In this document: piece after piece, positions 1-11,400 of the stretch
How the letters are laid out: every line of letters begins with the position of its first letter
Position numbering within the stretch: position 1 is the first letter of the stretch
Assembly: GCA_963662155.1 (NCBI GenBank)
Contig: OY759271.1
Span: 19,672,229-19,736,228, forward strand
Source of the DNA: Lamellibrachia columna
Lineage: Eukaryota; Annelida; Polychaeta; Sabellida; Siboglinidae
Length of the DNA stretch: 64,000 nucleotides
Reading direction: 5' to 3'
The notes under the pieces: generated by a model
The model's database searches: none
Told to the model about the DNA's origin: nothing
What the model saw: the letters and a program-made list of their open reading frames with translations, nothing else
Translations under genes and position numbers: made by a program

Positions 1-245
1 AGAGTAGAATAGAGTAGCGTAGAGAAAAGAAGAGTAGAGTAGAGTAGAGTAGAGTAGAGTAGAGTAGCGTAGAGAAGAGAAGAGAAGAGTAGAGTAGAGT
101 AGAGTAGAGTAGAGTAGAGTAGAGTAGAGTAGAGTAGAGAAGAGAAGAGTAGAGTAGAGTAGAGTAGAGTAGAGTAGAGTAGAGTAGAGTAGAGTAGAAT
201 ACAGTAGGGTAGGTTACAGTAGCGTAGAGAAGAGAAGAGTAGAGT

Positions 246-295
246 AGGGTAGGGTAGGGTAGGGTAGGGTAGGGTAGGGTAGGGTAGGGTAGGGT
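246..295 (+). repeat. TAGGG tract, 10 units
   Basis: Ten consecutive AGGGT units ending in GGAGT. Four or more GGG runs separated by TA make it capable of forming a G-quadruplex on the + strand (inference). Homologous tracts ending in the same GGAGT lie at 5,901-5,950 and 8,811-8,870. Confidence 0.9.
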
Positions 296-616
296 GGAGT
301 AGAGTAGATTAGAGTACAGAAGAGTAGGGTACAGTAGCGTAGAGAAGAGAAGAGTAGAGTAGAGTAGAGTAGAGTAGAGTAGAGTAGAGTAGAGTAGAGT
401 AGAGAAGAGTAGGGTACAGTAGCGTAGAGAAGAGTAGAGTAGAGTAGAGTAGAGTAGCGTAGAGAAGAGAAGAGAAGAGTAGAGTAGAGTAGAGTAGAGT
501 AGAGTAGCGTAGAGAAGAGAAGAGAAGAGTAGAGTAGAGTAGAGTAGAGTAGAGTAGAGTAGAGTAGAGTAGAGTAGAGTAGAGTAGAGTAGAGTAGAGT
601 AAAGTAGAGTAGAGTA

Positions 617-649
617 GAATACAGTAGAGTAGGGTACAGTAGCGTAGAG
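617..649 (+). repeat. Block I punctuation motif (representative copy)
   Basis: A fixed series of variant pentamers breaks up the arrays throughout Block I. It reads GAATACAGTAGAGTAGGGTA, then CAGTAGCGTAGAG, usually followed by an AGAAGAGA purine box. Further copies begin near 2,502, 4,352, 5,052 and 6,247, and many more follow. Sub-variants distinguish positions within the higher-order repeat: ACATT (about 776, 1,996, 2,896, 3,836, 4,766, 6,401, 7,011, 7,671, 9,326, 9,936, 10,571), ACAAT (about 2,521, 4,371, 5,071, 7,301, 7,976, 10,226, 10,866) and AGGTT (about 5,461, 5,871, 8,371, 8,781, 11,251). The TAGCG unit inside it is the main source of CpG in Block I. Function is unknown; it serves here as the ruler for HOR phase. 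Confidence 0.85.
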
Positions 650-775
650 TAGAGTAGAGTAGGGTAGAGTAGAGTAGAGTAGAGTAGAGTAGAGTAGAGT
701 AGAGTAGAGTAGAGTAGAGTAGAGTAGAGTAGAGTAGAGTAGAGTAGAGTAGAGTAGAGTAGAGTAGAGTAGGGT

Positions 776-2895
776 ACATTAGCGTAGAGAAGAGTAGAGT
801 AGAGTAGGGAAGGGTAGAGTAGAGTAGAGTAGAGTAGAGAAGAGAAAAGTAGAGTAGGGTAGAGTAGAGTAGAGTAGAGTAGAGTAGAGTAGAATACAGT
901 AGAGTAGAGTAGAGTAGAATAGAATAGAGTAGAGTAGAGTAGAGTAGAGTAGAGTAGAGTAGAGTAGAGTAGAGAAGAGAAGAGAAGAGTAGATTAGAGT
1001 AGAGTAGAGTAGAGTAGAGTAGAGTAGAGTAGAGTAGAGTACAGTAGTGTAGGGTACAGTAGAGTAGAGAAGAGAAGAGTAGAATAGAGTAGAGTAGAGT
1101 AGAGTAGAGTAGAGTAGAGTAGAGTAGAGTAGGGTACAGTAGCGTAGAGAAGAGTAGCATAGAGAAGAGAAGAGTAGAGTAGAGTTGAGTAGAGTAGAGT
1201 AGAGTAGAGTAGAGTAGAGTAGAGTAGAGTAGAGTAGAGTAGAGTAGAGTAGAGTAGAGTAGAGTAGAGTAGAGTAGAGTAGAGTAGAGTAGAGTAGAGT
1301 AGAGTAGAGTAGAGTAGAGTAGAGTAGAGTAGAGTAGAGTAGAGTAGAGTAGAGTAGAGTAGAGTAGAGTAGAGTAGAGTAGAGTAGAGTAGAGTAGAGT
1401 AGAGTAGAGTAGAGTAGAGTAGAGTAGAGTAGAGTAGAGTAGAGTAGAGTAGAGTAGAGTAGAGTAGAGTAGAGTAGAGTAGAGTAGAGTAGAGTAGAGT
1501 AGAGTAGAGTAGAGTAGAGTAGAGTAGAGTAGAGTAGAGTAGAGTAGAGTAGAGTAGAGTAGAGTAGAGTAGAGTAGAGTAGAGTAGAGTAGAGTAGAGT
1601 AGAGTAGAGTAGAGTAGAGTAGAGTAGAGTAGAGTAGAGTAGAGTAGAGTAGAGTAGAGTAGAGTAGAGTAGAGTAGAGTAGAGTAGAGTAGAGTAGAGT
1701 AGAGTAGAGTAGAGTAGAGTAGAGTAGAGTAGAGTAGAGTAGAGTAGAGTAGAGTAGAGTAGAGTAGAGTAGAGTAGAGTAGAGTAGAGTAGAGTAGAGT
1801 AGAGTAGAGTAGAGTAGAGTAGAGTAGAGTAGAGTAGAGTAGAGTAGAGTAGAGTAGAGTAGAGTAGAGTAGAGTAGAGTAGAGTAGAGTAGAGTAGAGT
1901 AGAGTAGAGTAGAGAAGAGAAGAGTAGAGTAGAGTAGAGTAGAGTAGAGTAGAGTAGAGTAGAGTAGAGTAGAGTAGAGTAGAGTAGAGTAGGGTACATT
2001 AGCGTAGAGAAGAGTAGAGTAGAGTAGGGAAGGGTAGAGTAGAGTAGAGTAGAGTAGAGAAGAGAAAAGTAGAGTAGGGTAGAGTAGAGTAGAGTAGAGT
2101 AGAGTAGAATACAGTAGAGTAGAGTAGAGTAGAATAGAATAGAGTAGAGTAGAGTAGAGTAGAGTAGAGTAGAGTAGAGTAGAGAAGAGAAGAGAAGAGT
2201 AGATTAGAGTAGAGTAGAGTAGAGTAGAGTAGAATAGAGTAGAGTAGAGTAGGGTAGGGTAAGGTAGGGTAGGGTAGAGTAGAGTACAGTAGAGAAGGGT
2301 ACAGTAGCGTAGAGAAGAGAAGAGTAGAGTAGAGTAGAGTAGAGTAGAGTAGAGTAGAGTAGAGTAGAATAGAGTAGAGTAGAGTAGAGTAGAGTAGAGT
2401 AGTGTAGAGTAGAGTAGAGTAGAGTAGAGTAGAGTAGAGAAGAGAAGAGAAGAGAAGAGAAGAGTAGAGTAGAGTAGAGTAGAGTAGAGTAGAGTAGAGT
2501 AGAATACAGTAGAGTAGGGTACAATAGCGTAGAGAAGAGTAGAGTAGGGTAGGGTAGGTTAGGGTAGGGTAGGGTAGGGTAGGGTAGGGTAGGTTAGAGT
2601 AGAGTAGAGTACAGTAGAGTAGGGTACAGTAGCGTAGAGAAGAGAAGAGTAGAGTAGAGTAGAGTAGGGTAGGGAAGGGTAGGGTAGGGTAGGGTAGGGT
2701 AGGGTAGGGTAGAGTAGAGTAGAGTAGAGTAGAGTAGAGTAGAGTAGAGTAGAGTAGAGTAGAGTAGAGTAGAGTAGAGAAGAGAAGAGAAGAGAATAGT
2801 AGAGTAGAGTAGAGTAGAGTAGAGTAGAGTAGAGTAGAGTAGAGTAGAGTAGAGTAGAGTAGAGTAGAGTAGAGTAGAGTAGAGTAGAGTAGGGT
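776..2895. repeat. Approx. 2-kb higher-order repeat, copy 1
   Basis: The segment runs from one ACATT landmark to the matching one. In order it holds: an AGGGAAGGG variant (about 806-815); AGAGAAAAG (about 841); a GATTAG variant (about 1,000); AGTGT-AGGGT-ACAGT (about 1,046); TAGCATAG (about 1,156); a pure TAGAG array (1,191-1,914); a second ACATT (about 1,996); AGGGT-AAGGT (about 2,256-2,275); and ACAAT (about 2,521). The next segment repeats this order, so this is a true higher-order unit rather than random variants. Confidence 0.8.
1191..1914 (+). repeat. Longest homogeneous TAGAG array (about 144 units)
   Basis: From the TTGAG variant at 1,186-1,190 up to the AGAGA box starting at 1,911, every unit is AGAGT with no substitution, giving about 720 bases. 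This is the longest perfect run in the window. Such uniformity amid variant-rich neighbours indicates recent expansion or homogenisation. The equivalent slot in the next HOR copy is much shorter. Confidence 0.93.
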
Positions 2896-4765
2896 ACATT
2901 AGCGTAGAGAAGAGTAGAGTAGAGTAGGGAAGGGTAGAGTAGAGTAGAGTAGAGTAGAGAAGAGAAAAGTAGAGTAGGGTAGAGTAGAGTAGAGTAGAGT
3001 AGAGTAGAGTAGAATACAGTAGAGTAGAGTAGAGTAGAATAGAATAGAGTAGAGTAGAGTAGAGTAGAGTAGAGTAGAGTAGAGTAGAGTAGAGAAGAGA
3101 AGAGAAGAGTAGATTAGAGTAGAGTAGAGTAGAGTAGAGTAGAGTAGAGTAGAGTAGAGTACAGTAGTGTAGGGTACAGTAGAGTAGAGAAGAGAAGAGT
3201 AGAATAGAGTAGAGTAGAGTAGAGTAGAGTAGAGTAGAGTAGAGTAGAGTAGAGTAGAGTAGGGTACAGTAGCGTAGAGAAGAGTAGCATAGAGAAGAGA
3301 AGAGTAGAGTAGAGTTGAGTAGAGTAGAGTAGAGTAGAGTAGAGTAGAGTAGAGTAAAGTAGAGTAGAGTAGAGTAGAGTAGAGTAGAGTAGAGTAGAGT
3401 AGAGTAGAGTAGAGTAGAGTAGAGTAGAGTAGAGTAGAGTAGAGTAGAGTAGAGTAGAGTAGAGTAGAGTAGAGTAGAGTAGAGTAGAGTAGAGTAGAGT
3501 AGAGTAGAGTAGAGTAGAGTAGAGTAGAGTAGAGTAGAGTAGAGTAGAGTAGAGTAGAGTAGAGTAGAGTAGAGTAGAGTAGAGTAGAGTAGAGTAGAGT
3601 AGAGTAGAGTAGAGTAGAGTAGAGTAGAGTAGAGTAGAGTAGAGTAGAGTAGAGTAGAGTAGAGTAGAGTAGAGTAGAGTAGAGTAGAGTAGAGTAGAGT
3701 AGAGTAGAGTAGAGTAGAGTAGAGTAGAGTAGAGTAGAGTAGAGTAGAGTAGAGAAGAGAAGAGTAGAGTAGAGTAGAGTAGAGTACAGTAGAGTAGAGT
3801 ACAGTAGAGTAGAGTAGAGTAGAGTAGAGTAGGGTACATTAGCGTAGAGAAGAGTAGAGTAGAGTAGGGAAGGGTAGAGTAGAGTAGAGTAGAGTAGAGA
3901 AGAGAAAAGTAGAGTAGGGTAGAGTAGAGTAGAGTAGAGTAGAGTAGAATACAGTAGAGTAGAGTAGAGTAGAATAGAATAGAGTAGAGTAGAGTAGAGT
4001 AGAGTAGAGTAGAGTAGAGTAGAGAAGAGAAGAGAAGAGTAGATTAGAGTAGAGTAGAGTAGAGTAGAGTAGAATAGAGTAGAGTAGAGTAGGGTAGGGT
4101 AAGGTAGGGTAGGGTAGAGTAGAGTACAGTAGAGAAGGGTACAGTAGCGTAGAGAAGAGAAGAGTAGAGTAGAGTAGAGTAGAGTAGAGTAGAGTAGAGT
4201 AGAGTAGAGTAGAATAGAGTAGAGTAGAGTAGAGTAGAGTAGAGTAGTGTAGAGTAGAGTAGAGTAGAGTAGAGTAGAGTAGAGAAGAGAAGAGAAGAGA
4301 AGAGAAGAGTAGAGTAGAGTAGAGTAGAGTAGAGTAGAGTAGAGTAGAGTAGAATACAGTAGAGTAGGGTACAATAGCGTAGAGAAGAGTAGAGTAGGGT
4401 AGGGTAGGTTAGGGTAGGGTAGGGTAGGGTAGGGTAGGGTAGGTTAGAGTAGAGTAGAGTACAGTAGAGTAGGGTACAGTAGCGTAGAGAAGAGAAGAGT
4501 AGAGTAGAGTAGAGTAGGGTAGGGAAGGGTAGGGTAGGGTAGGGTAGGGTAGGGTAGGGTAGAGTAGAGTAGAGTAGAGTAGAGTAGAGTAGAGTAGAGT
4601 AGAGTAGAGTAGAGTAGAGTAGAGTAGAGAAGAGAAGAGAAGAGAATAGTAGAGTAGAGTAGAGTAGAGTAGAGTACAGTAGAGTAGAGTAGAGTAGAGT
4701 AGAGAAGAGAAGAGTAGAGTAGAGTAGAGTAGAGTAGAGTAGAGTAGAATACAGTAGAGTAGGGT
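2896..4765. repeat. Approx. 2-kb higher-order repeat, copy 2
   Basis: Every landmark of copy 1 recurs in order: AGGGAAGGG (about 2,926), the AGTGT-AGGGT-ACAGT series (about 3,166), TAGCATAG (about 3,286), a pure array (3,361-3,754), ACATT (about 3,836), AGGGT-AAGGT (about 4,096) and ACAAT (4,371). The offset from copy 1 is about 2,120 bases before the pure array and about 1,840-1,850 after it, so nearly all the length difference lies in that array. A single AAAGT variant at 3,356-3,360 interrupts its start. Confidence 0.8.
3361..3754 (+). repeat. Second homogeneous TAGAG array (about 78 units)
   Basis: About 390 bases of perfect AGAGT units, bounded by AAAGT at 3,356 and an AGAGA purine box at 3,751. 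It occupies the same slot in its HOR copy as the 1,191-1,914 array. Confidence 0.92.
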
Positions 4766-7670
4766 ACATTAGCGTAGAGAAGAGTAGAGTAGAGTAGGGT
4801 AGGGTAAGGTAGGGTAGGGTAGAGTAGAGTACAGTAGAGAAGGGTACAGTAGCGTAGAGAAGAGAAGAGTAGAGTAGAGTAGAGTAGAGTAGAGTAGAGT
4901 AGAATAGAGTAGAGTAGAGTAGAGTAGAGTAGAGTAGAGTAGAGTAGAGTAGAGTAGAGTAGAGTAGAGTAGAGTAGAGAAGAGAAGAGAAGAGAAGAGA
5001 AGAGAAGAGAAGAGTAGAGTAGAGTAGAGTAGAGTAGAGTAGAGTAGAGTAGAATACAGTAGAGTAGGGTACAATAGCGTAGAGAAGAGTAGAGTAGGGT
5101 AGGGTAGGGTAGGGTAGGGTAGGGTAGGGTAGGGTAGGGTAGGGTAGGGTAGGGTAGGGTAGGGTAGAGTAGAGTAGAGTACAGTAGAGTAGGGTATAGT
5201 AGCGTAGAGAAGAGAAGAGTAGAGTAGAGTAGAGTAGGGTAGGGTAGGGTAGGGTAGGGTAGAGTAGAGTAGAGTAGAGTAGAGTAGAGTAGAGTAGAGT
5301 AGAGTAGAGTAGAGTAGAGTAGAGTAGAGTAGAGTAGAGAAGAGAAGAGAAGAGAAGAGAATAGTAGAGTAGAGTAGAGTAGAGTAGAGTAGAGTAGAGT
5401 AGAGTAGAGAAGAGAAGAGAAGAGTAGAGTAGAGTAGAGTAGAGTAGAATACAGTAGAGTAGGTTACAGTAGCGTAGAGAAGAGAAGAGTAGAGTAGGGT
5501 AGGGCAGGGTATAGTAGGGTAGGGTAGAGTAGAGTAGAGTACAGTAGAGTAGGGTACAGTAGCGTAGAGAAGAGAAGAGTAGAGTAGAGTAGAGTAGAGT
5601 AGAGTAGAGTAGAGTAGAGTAGGGTACAGTAGAGTAGAGAATAGTAGAGTAGAGTAGAATAGAGTAGCGTAGAGAAGAGAAGAGTAGAGTAGAGTAGAGT
5701 AGAGTAGAGTAGAGTAGCGTAGAGAAGAGAAGAGAAGAGTAGAGTAGAGTAGAGTAGAGTAGAGTAGAGTAGAGTAGAGTAGAGTAGAGTAGAGTAGAGA
5801 AGAGAAGAGTAGAGTAGAGTAGAGTAGAGAAGAGTAGAGTAGAGTAGAGTAGAATACAGTAGAGTAGGTTACAGTAGCGTAGAGAAGAAAAGAGTAGAGT
5901 AGGGTAGGGTAGGGTAGGGTAGGGTAGGGTAGGGTAGGGTAGGGTAGGGTGGAGTAGAGTAGATTAGAGTAGAGAAGAGTAGGGTACAGTAGCGTAGAGA
6001 AGAGAAGAGTAGAGTAGAATAGAGTAGAGTAGAGTAGAGTAGAGTAGAGTAGAGAAGAGTAGGGTACAGTAGCGTAGAGAAGAGTAGAGTAGAGTAGAGT
6101 AGAGTAGCGTAGAGAAGAGAAGAGAAGAGTAGAGTAGAGTAGAGTAGAGTAGAGTAGCGTAGAGAAGAGAAGAGAAGAGTAGAGTAGAGTAGAGTAGAGT
6201 AGAGTAGAGTAGAGTAGAGTAGAGTAGAGTAGAGTAGAGTAGAGTAGAATACAGTAGAGTAGGGTACAGTAGCGTAGAGTAGAGTAGAGTAGAGTAGAGT
6301 AGAGTAGAGTAGAGTAGAGTAGAGTAGAGTAGAGTAGAGTAGAGTAGAGTAGAGTAGAGTAGAGTAGAGTAGAGTAGAGTAGAGTAGAGTAGAGTAGGGT
6401 ACATTAGCGTAGAGAAGAGTAGAGTAGAGTAGGGAAGGGTAGAGTAGAGTAGAGTAGAGTAGAGAAGAGAAAAGTAGAGTAGGGTAGAGTAGAGTAGAGT
6501 AGAGTAGAGTAGAGTAGAATACAGTAGAGTAGAGTAGAGTAGAATAGAATAGAGTAGAGTAGAGTAGAGTAGAGTAGAGTAGAGAAGAGAAGAGAAGAGT
6601 AGATTAGAGTAGAGTAGAGTAGAGTACAGTAGAATAGAGTAGAGTAGAGTACAGTAGTGTAGGGTACAGTAGAGTAGAGAAGAGAAGAGTAGAATAGAGT
6701 AGAGTAGAGTAGAGTAGAGTAGAGTAGAGTAGAGTAGAGTAGAGTAGGGTACAGTAGCGTAGAGAAGAGTAGCATAGAGAAGAGAAGAGTAGAGTAGAGT
6801 TGAGTAGAGTAGAGTAGAGTAGAGTAGAGTAGGGTAGAGTAGAGTAGAGTAGAGTAGAGTAGAGTAGAGTAGAGTAGAGTAGAGTAGAGTAGAGTAGAGT
6901 AGAGTAGAGTACAGTACAGTAGAGTAGAGTAGAGAAGAGAAGAGAAGAGTAGAGTAGAGTAGAGTAGAGTAGAGTAGAGTAGAGTAGAGTAGAATACAGT
7001 AGAGTAGGGTACATTAGCGTAGAGAAGAGTAGAGTAGAGTAGGGTAGGGTAAGGTAGGGTAGGGTAGAGTAGAGTACAGTAGAGAAGGGTACAGTAGCGT
7101 AGAGAAGAGAAGAGTAGAGTAGAGTAGAGTAGAGTAGAGTAGAGTAGAGTAGAGTAGAATAGAGTAGAGTAGAGTAGAGTAGAGTAGAGTAGTGTAGAGT
7201 AGAGTAGAGTAGAGTAGAGTAGAGAAGAGAAGAGAAGAGAAGAGAAGAGTAGAGTAGAGTAGAGTAGAGTAGAGTAGAGTAGAATACAGTAGAGTAGGGT
7301 ACAATAGCGTAGAGAAGAGTAGAGTAGGGTAGGGTAGGGTAGGGTAGGGTAGGGTAGGGTAGAGTAGAGTAGAGTACAGTAGAGTAGGGTACAGTAGCGT
7401 AGAGAAGAGAAGAGTAGAGTAGAGTAGAGTAGGGTAGGGAAGGGTAGGGTAGGGTAGGGTAGGGTAGGGTAGAGTAGAGTAGAGTAGAGTAGAGTAGAGT
7501 AGAGTAGAGTAGAGTAGAGTAGAGTAGAGAAGAGAAGAGAAGAGAATAGTAGAGTAGAGTAGAGTAGAGTAGAGTAGAGTAGAGTAGAGTAGAGTAGAGA
7601 AGAGAAGAGTAGAGTAGAGTAGAGTAGAGTAGAGTAGAGTAGAGTAGAGTAGAATACAGTAGAGTAGGGT
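4766..7670. repeat. Approx. 2.9-kb higher-order repeat, copy 1
   Basis: Bounded by ACATT landmarks. In order it holds ACAAT (5,071), a TATAG variant (about 5,196), AGGTT (5,461), AGGGCAGGGT followed by ATAGT (5,501), a second AGGTT (5,871), GGAGT (5,951), ACATT with AGGGAAGGG (6,401), TAGCATAG (6,771), ACATT (7,011) and ACAAT (7,301). The same series follows immediately, displaced by about 2,905-2,925 bases. The second part (from 6,401) is related to the preceding 2-kb HOR but has only a short array after TAGCATAG. Confidence 0.82.
5096..5165 (+). repeat. TAGGG tract, 14 units
   Basis: Fourteen perfect AGGGT units just after an ACAAT punctuation motif. The homologous slot in the next HOR copy (8,001-8,075) has 15 units. 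Predicted to be G-quadruplex-capable on the + strand. Confidence 0.92.
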
Positions 7671-8000
7671 ACATTAGCGTAGAGAAGAGTAGAGTAGAGT
7701 AGGGTAGGGTAAGGTAGGGTAGGGTAGAGTAGAGTACAGTAGAGAAGGGTACAGTAGCGTAGAGAAGAGAAGAGTAGAGTAGAGTAGAGTAGAGTAGAGT
7801 AGAGTAGAGTAGAATAGAGTAGAGTAGAGTAGAGTAGAGTAGAGTAGAGTAGAGTAGAGTAGAGTAGAGTAGAGTAGAGTAGAGTAGAGTAGAGAAGAGA
7901 AGAGAAGAGAAGAGAAGAGTAGAGTAGAGTAGAGTAGAGTAGAGTAGAGTAGAGTAGAATACAGTAGAGTAGGGTACAATAGCGTAGAGAAGAGTAGAGT

Positions 8001-8075
8001 AGGGTAGGGTAGGGTAGGGTAGGGTAGGGTAGGGTAGGGTAGGGTAGGGTAGGGTAGGGTAGGGTAGGGTAGGGT
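8001..8075 (+). repeat. TAGGG tract, 15 units
   Basis: Fifteen perfect AGGGT units, homologous to the tract at 5,096-5,165, with a one-unit length difference between HOR copies. This is the longest perfect TAGGG run I counted. Confidence 0.92.
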
Positions 8076-8810
8076 AGAGTAGAGTAGAGTACAGTAGAGT
8101 AGGGTATAGTAGCGTAGAGAAGAGAAGAGTAGAGTAGAGTAGAGTAGGGTAGGGTAGGGTAGGGTAGGGTAGAGTAGAGTAGAGTAGAGTAGAGTAGAGT
8201 AGAGTAGAGTAGAGTAGAGTAGAGTAGAGTAGAGTAGAGTAGAGAAGAGAAGAGAAGAGAAGAGAAGAGAATAGTAGAGTAGAGTAGAGTAGAGTAGAGT
8301 AGAGTAGAGTAGAGTAGAGAAGAGAAGAGAAGAGTAGAGTAGAGTAGAGTAGAGTAGAATACAGTAGAGTAGGTTACAGTAGCGTAGAGAAGAGAAGAGT
8401 AGAGTAGGGTAGGGCAGGGTATAGTAGGGTAGGGTAGAGTAGAGTAGAGTACAGTAGAGTAGGGTACAGTAGCGTAGAGAAGAGAAGAGTAGAGTAGAGT
8501 AGAGTAGAGTAGAGTAGAGTAGAGTAGGGTACAGTAGCGTAGAGAATAGTAGAGTAGAGTAGAATAGAGTAGCGTAGAGAAGAGAAGAGTAGAGTAGAGT
8601 AGAGTAGAGTAGAGTAGAGTAGAGTAGCGTAGAGAAGAGAAGAGAAGAGTAGAGTAGAGTAGAGTAGAGTAGAGTAGAGTAGAGTAGAGTAGAGTAGAGT
8701 AGAGTAGAGAAGAGAAGAGTAGAGTAGAGTAGAGTAGAGAAGAGTAGAGTAGAGTAGAGTAGAATACAGTAGAGTAGGTTACAGTAGCGTAGAGAAGAAA
8801 AGAGTAGAGT

Positions 8811-8870
8811 AGGGTAGGGTAGGGTAGGGTAGGGTAGGGTAGGGTAGGGTAGGGTAGGGTAGGGTAGGGT
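8811..8870 (+). repeat. TAGGG tract, 12 units
   Basis: Twelve AGGGT units ending in the GGAGT variant, homologous to the 5,901-5,950 tract (10 units). Confidence 0.9.
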
Positions 8871-10570
8871 GGAGTAGAGTAGATTAGAGTACAGAAGAGT
8901 AGGGTACAGTAGCGTAGAGAAAAGAAGAGTAGAGTAGAATAGAGTAGAGTAGAGTAGAGTAGAGTAGAGTAGAGAAGAGTAGGGTACAGTAGCGTAGAGA
9001 AGAGTAGAGTAGAGTAGAGTAGAGTAGCGTAGAGAAGAGAAGAGAAGAGTAGAGTAGAGTAGAGTAGAGTAGAGTAGCGTAGAGAAGAGAAGAGAAGAGT
9101 AGAGTAGAGTAGAGTAGAGTAGAGTAGAGTAGAGTAGAGTAGAGTAGAGTAGAGTAGAGTAGAGTAGAATACAGTAGAGTAGGGTACAGTAGCGTAGAGT
9201 AGAGTAGAGTAGAGTAGAGTAGAGTAGAGTAGAGTAGAGTAGAGTAGAGTAGAGTAGAGTAGAGTAGAGTAGAGTAGAGTAGAGTAGAGTAGAGTAGAGT
9301 AGAGTAGAGTAGAGTAGAGTAGGGTACATTAGCGTAGAGAAGAGTAGAGTAGAGTAGGGAAGGGTAGAGTAGAGTAGAGTAGAGTAGAGAAGAGAAAAGT
9401 AGAGTAGGGTAGAGTAGAGTAGAGTAGAGTAGAATACAGTAGAGTAGAGTAGAGTAGAATAGAATAGAGTAGAGTAGAGTAGAGTAGAGTAGAGTAGAGA
9501 AGAGAAGAGAAGAGTAGATTAGAGTAGAGTAGAGTAGAGTACAGTAGAATAGAGTAGAGTAGAGTACAGTAGTGTAGGGTACAGTAGAGTAGAGAAGAGA
9601 AGAGTAGAATAGAGTAGAGTAGAGTAGAGTAGAGTAGAGTAGAGTAGAGTAGAGTAGAGTAGAGTAGGGTACAGTAGCGTAGAGAAGAGTAGCATAGAGA
9701 AGAGAAGAGTAGAGTAGAGTTGAGTAGAGTAGAGTAGAGTAGAGTAGAGTAGAGTAGAGTAGAGTAGAGTAGAGTAGAATAGAGTAGAGTAGAGTAGAGT
9801 AGAGTAGAGTAGAGTAGAGTAGAGTAGAGTACAGTACAGTACAGTAGAGTAGAGTAGAGTAGAGAAGAGAAGAGAAGAGTAGAGTAGAGTAGAGTAGAGT
9901 AGAGTAGAGTAGAGTAGAATACAGTAGAGTAGGGTACATTAGCGTAGAGAAGAGTAGAGTAGAGTAGGGTAGGGTAAGGTAGGGTAGGGTAGAGTAGAGT
10001 ACAGTAGAGAAGGGTACAGTAGCGTAGAGAAGAGAAGAGTAGAGTAGAGTAGAGTAGAGTAGAGTAGAGTAGAGTAGAATAGAGTAGAGTAGAGTAGAGT
10101 AGAGTAGAGTAGTGTAGAGTAGAGTAGAGTAGAGTAGAGTAGAGAAGAGAAGAGAAGAGAAGAGTAGAGTAGAGTAGAGTAGAGTAGAGTAGAGTAGAGT
10201 AGAGTAGAATACAGTAGAGTAGGGTACAATAGCGTAGAGAAGAGTAGAGTAGGGTAGGGTAGGGTAGGGTAGGGTAGGGTAGGGTAGAGTAGAGTAGAGT
10301 ACAGTAGAGTAGGGTACAGTAGCGTAGAGAAGAGAAGAGTAGAGTAGAGTAGAGTAGGGTAGGGAAGGGTAGGGTAGGGTAGGGTAGGGTAGGGTAGAGT
10401 AGAGTAGAGTAGAGTAGAGTAGAGTAGAGTAGAGTAGAGTAGAGTAGAGAAGAGAAGAGAAGAGAATAGTAGAGTAGAGTAGAGTAGAGTAGAGTAGAGT
10501 AGAGTAGAGAAGAGAAGAGTAGAGTAGAGTAGAGTAGAGTAGAGTAGAGTAGAATACAGTAGAGTAGGGT

Positions 10571-11400
10571 ACATTAGCGTAGAGAAGAGTAGAGTAGAGT
10601 AGAGTAGGGTAGGGTAAGGTAGGGTAGGGTAGAGTAGAGTACAGTAGAGAAGGGTACAGTAGCGTAGAGAAGAGAAGAGTAGAGTAGAGTAGAGTAGAGT
10701 AGAGTAGAGTAGAGTAGAGTAGAATAGAGTAGAGTAGAGTAGAGTAGAGTAGAGTAGAGTAGAGTAGAGTAGAGTAGAGAAGAGAAGAGAAGAGAAGAGA
10801 AGAGAAGAGAAGAGTAGAGTAGAGTAGAGTAGAGTAGAGTAGAGTAGAATACAGTAGAGTAGGGTACAATAGCGTAGAGAAGAGTAGAGTAGGGTAGGGT
10901 AGGGTAGGGTAGGGTAGGGTAGGGTAGGGTAGGGTAGGGTAGGGTAGGGTAGAGTAGAGTAGAGTACAGTAGAGTAGGGTACAGTAGCGTAGAGTAGAGA
11001 AGAGTAGAGTAGAGTAGAGTAGGGTAGGGAAGGGTAGGGTAGGGTAGGGTAGAGTAGAGTAGAGTAGAGTAGAGTAGAGTAGAGTAGAGTAGAGTAGAGT
11101 AGAGAAGAGAAGAGAAGAGAATAGTAGAGTAGAGTAGAGTAGAGTAGAGTAGAGTAGAGTAGAGTAGAGTAGAGAAGAGAAGAGTAGAGTAGAGTAGAGT
11201 AGAGTAGAGTAGAGTAGAGTAGAGTAGAGTAGAGTAGAATACAGTAGAGTAGGTTACAGTAACGTAGAGAAGAGAAGAGTAGAGTAGGGTAGGGTAGGGT
11301 AGGGTAGGGTAGGGTAGAGTAGAGTAGAGTACAGTAGAGTAGGGTAGAGTAGAGTAGAGTAGAGTAGAGTAGAGTAGAGTATAATACAGTAGAGTAGGGT
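10571..11400. repeat. Third, partial and decayed copy of the 2.9-kb HOR
   Basis: It begins with the same ACATT, AGGGT-AAGGT and ACAAT (10,866) series and keeps the AGGTT landmark (11,251, here followed by AACGT instead of AGCGT). It then loses correspondence with the two full copies. The AGGGC singleton is not seen. Confidence 0.6.
10891..10950 (+). repeat. TAGGG tract, 12 units
   Basis: Twelve AGGGT units in the decayed third copy of the 2.9-kb HOR, in the slot matching 5,096-5,165 and 8,001-8,075. Confidence 0.9.

Larger units (their letters stand above)
7671..10570. repeat. Approx. 2.9-kb higher-order repeat, copy 2
   Basis: This repeats copy 1 landmark for landmark: ACAAT (7,976), TATAG (about 8,106), AGGTT (8,371), AGGGCAGGGT (8,411), AGGTT (8,781), GGAGT (8,871), ACATT with AGGGAAGGG (9,326), TAGCATAG (9,691), ACATT (9,936) and ACAAT (10,226). 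Rare singletons such as AGGGC are shared, which supports duplication of the whole 2.9-kb unit rather than independent mutation. Confidence 0.82.

Noticed and set aside
2896..4770. Overlapping stop and start (TAATG) between neighbouring - strand frames, suggesting an operon with translational coupling.
   Set aside because: It is produced each time by the same ACATT-AGCGT punctuation variant and carries no information beyond that repeat.
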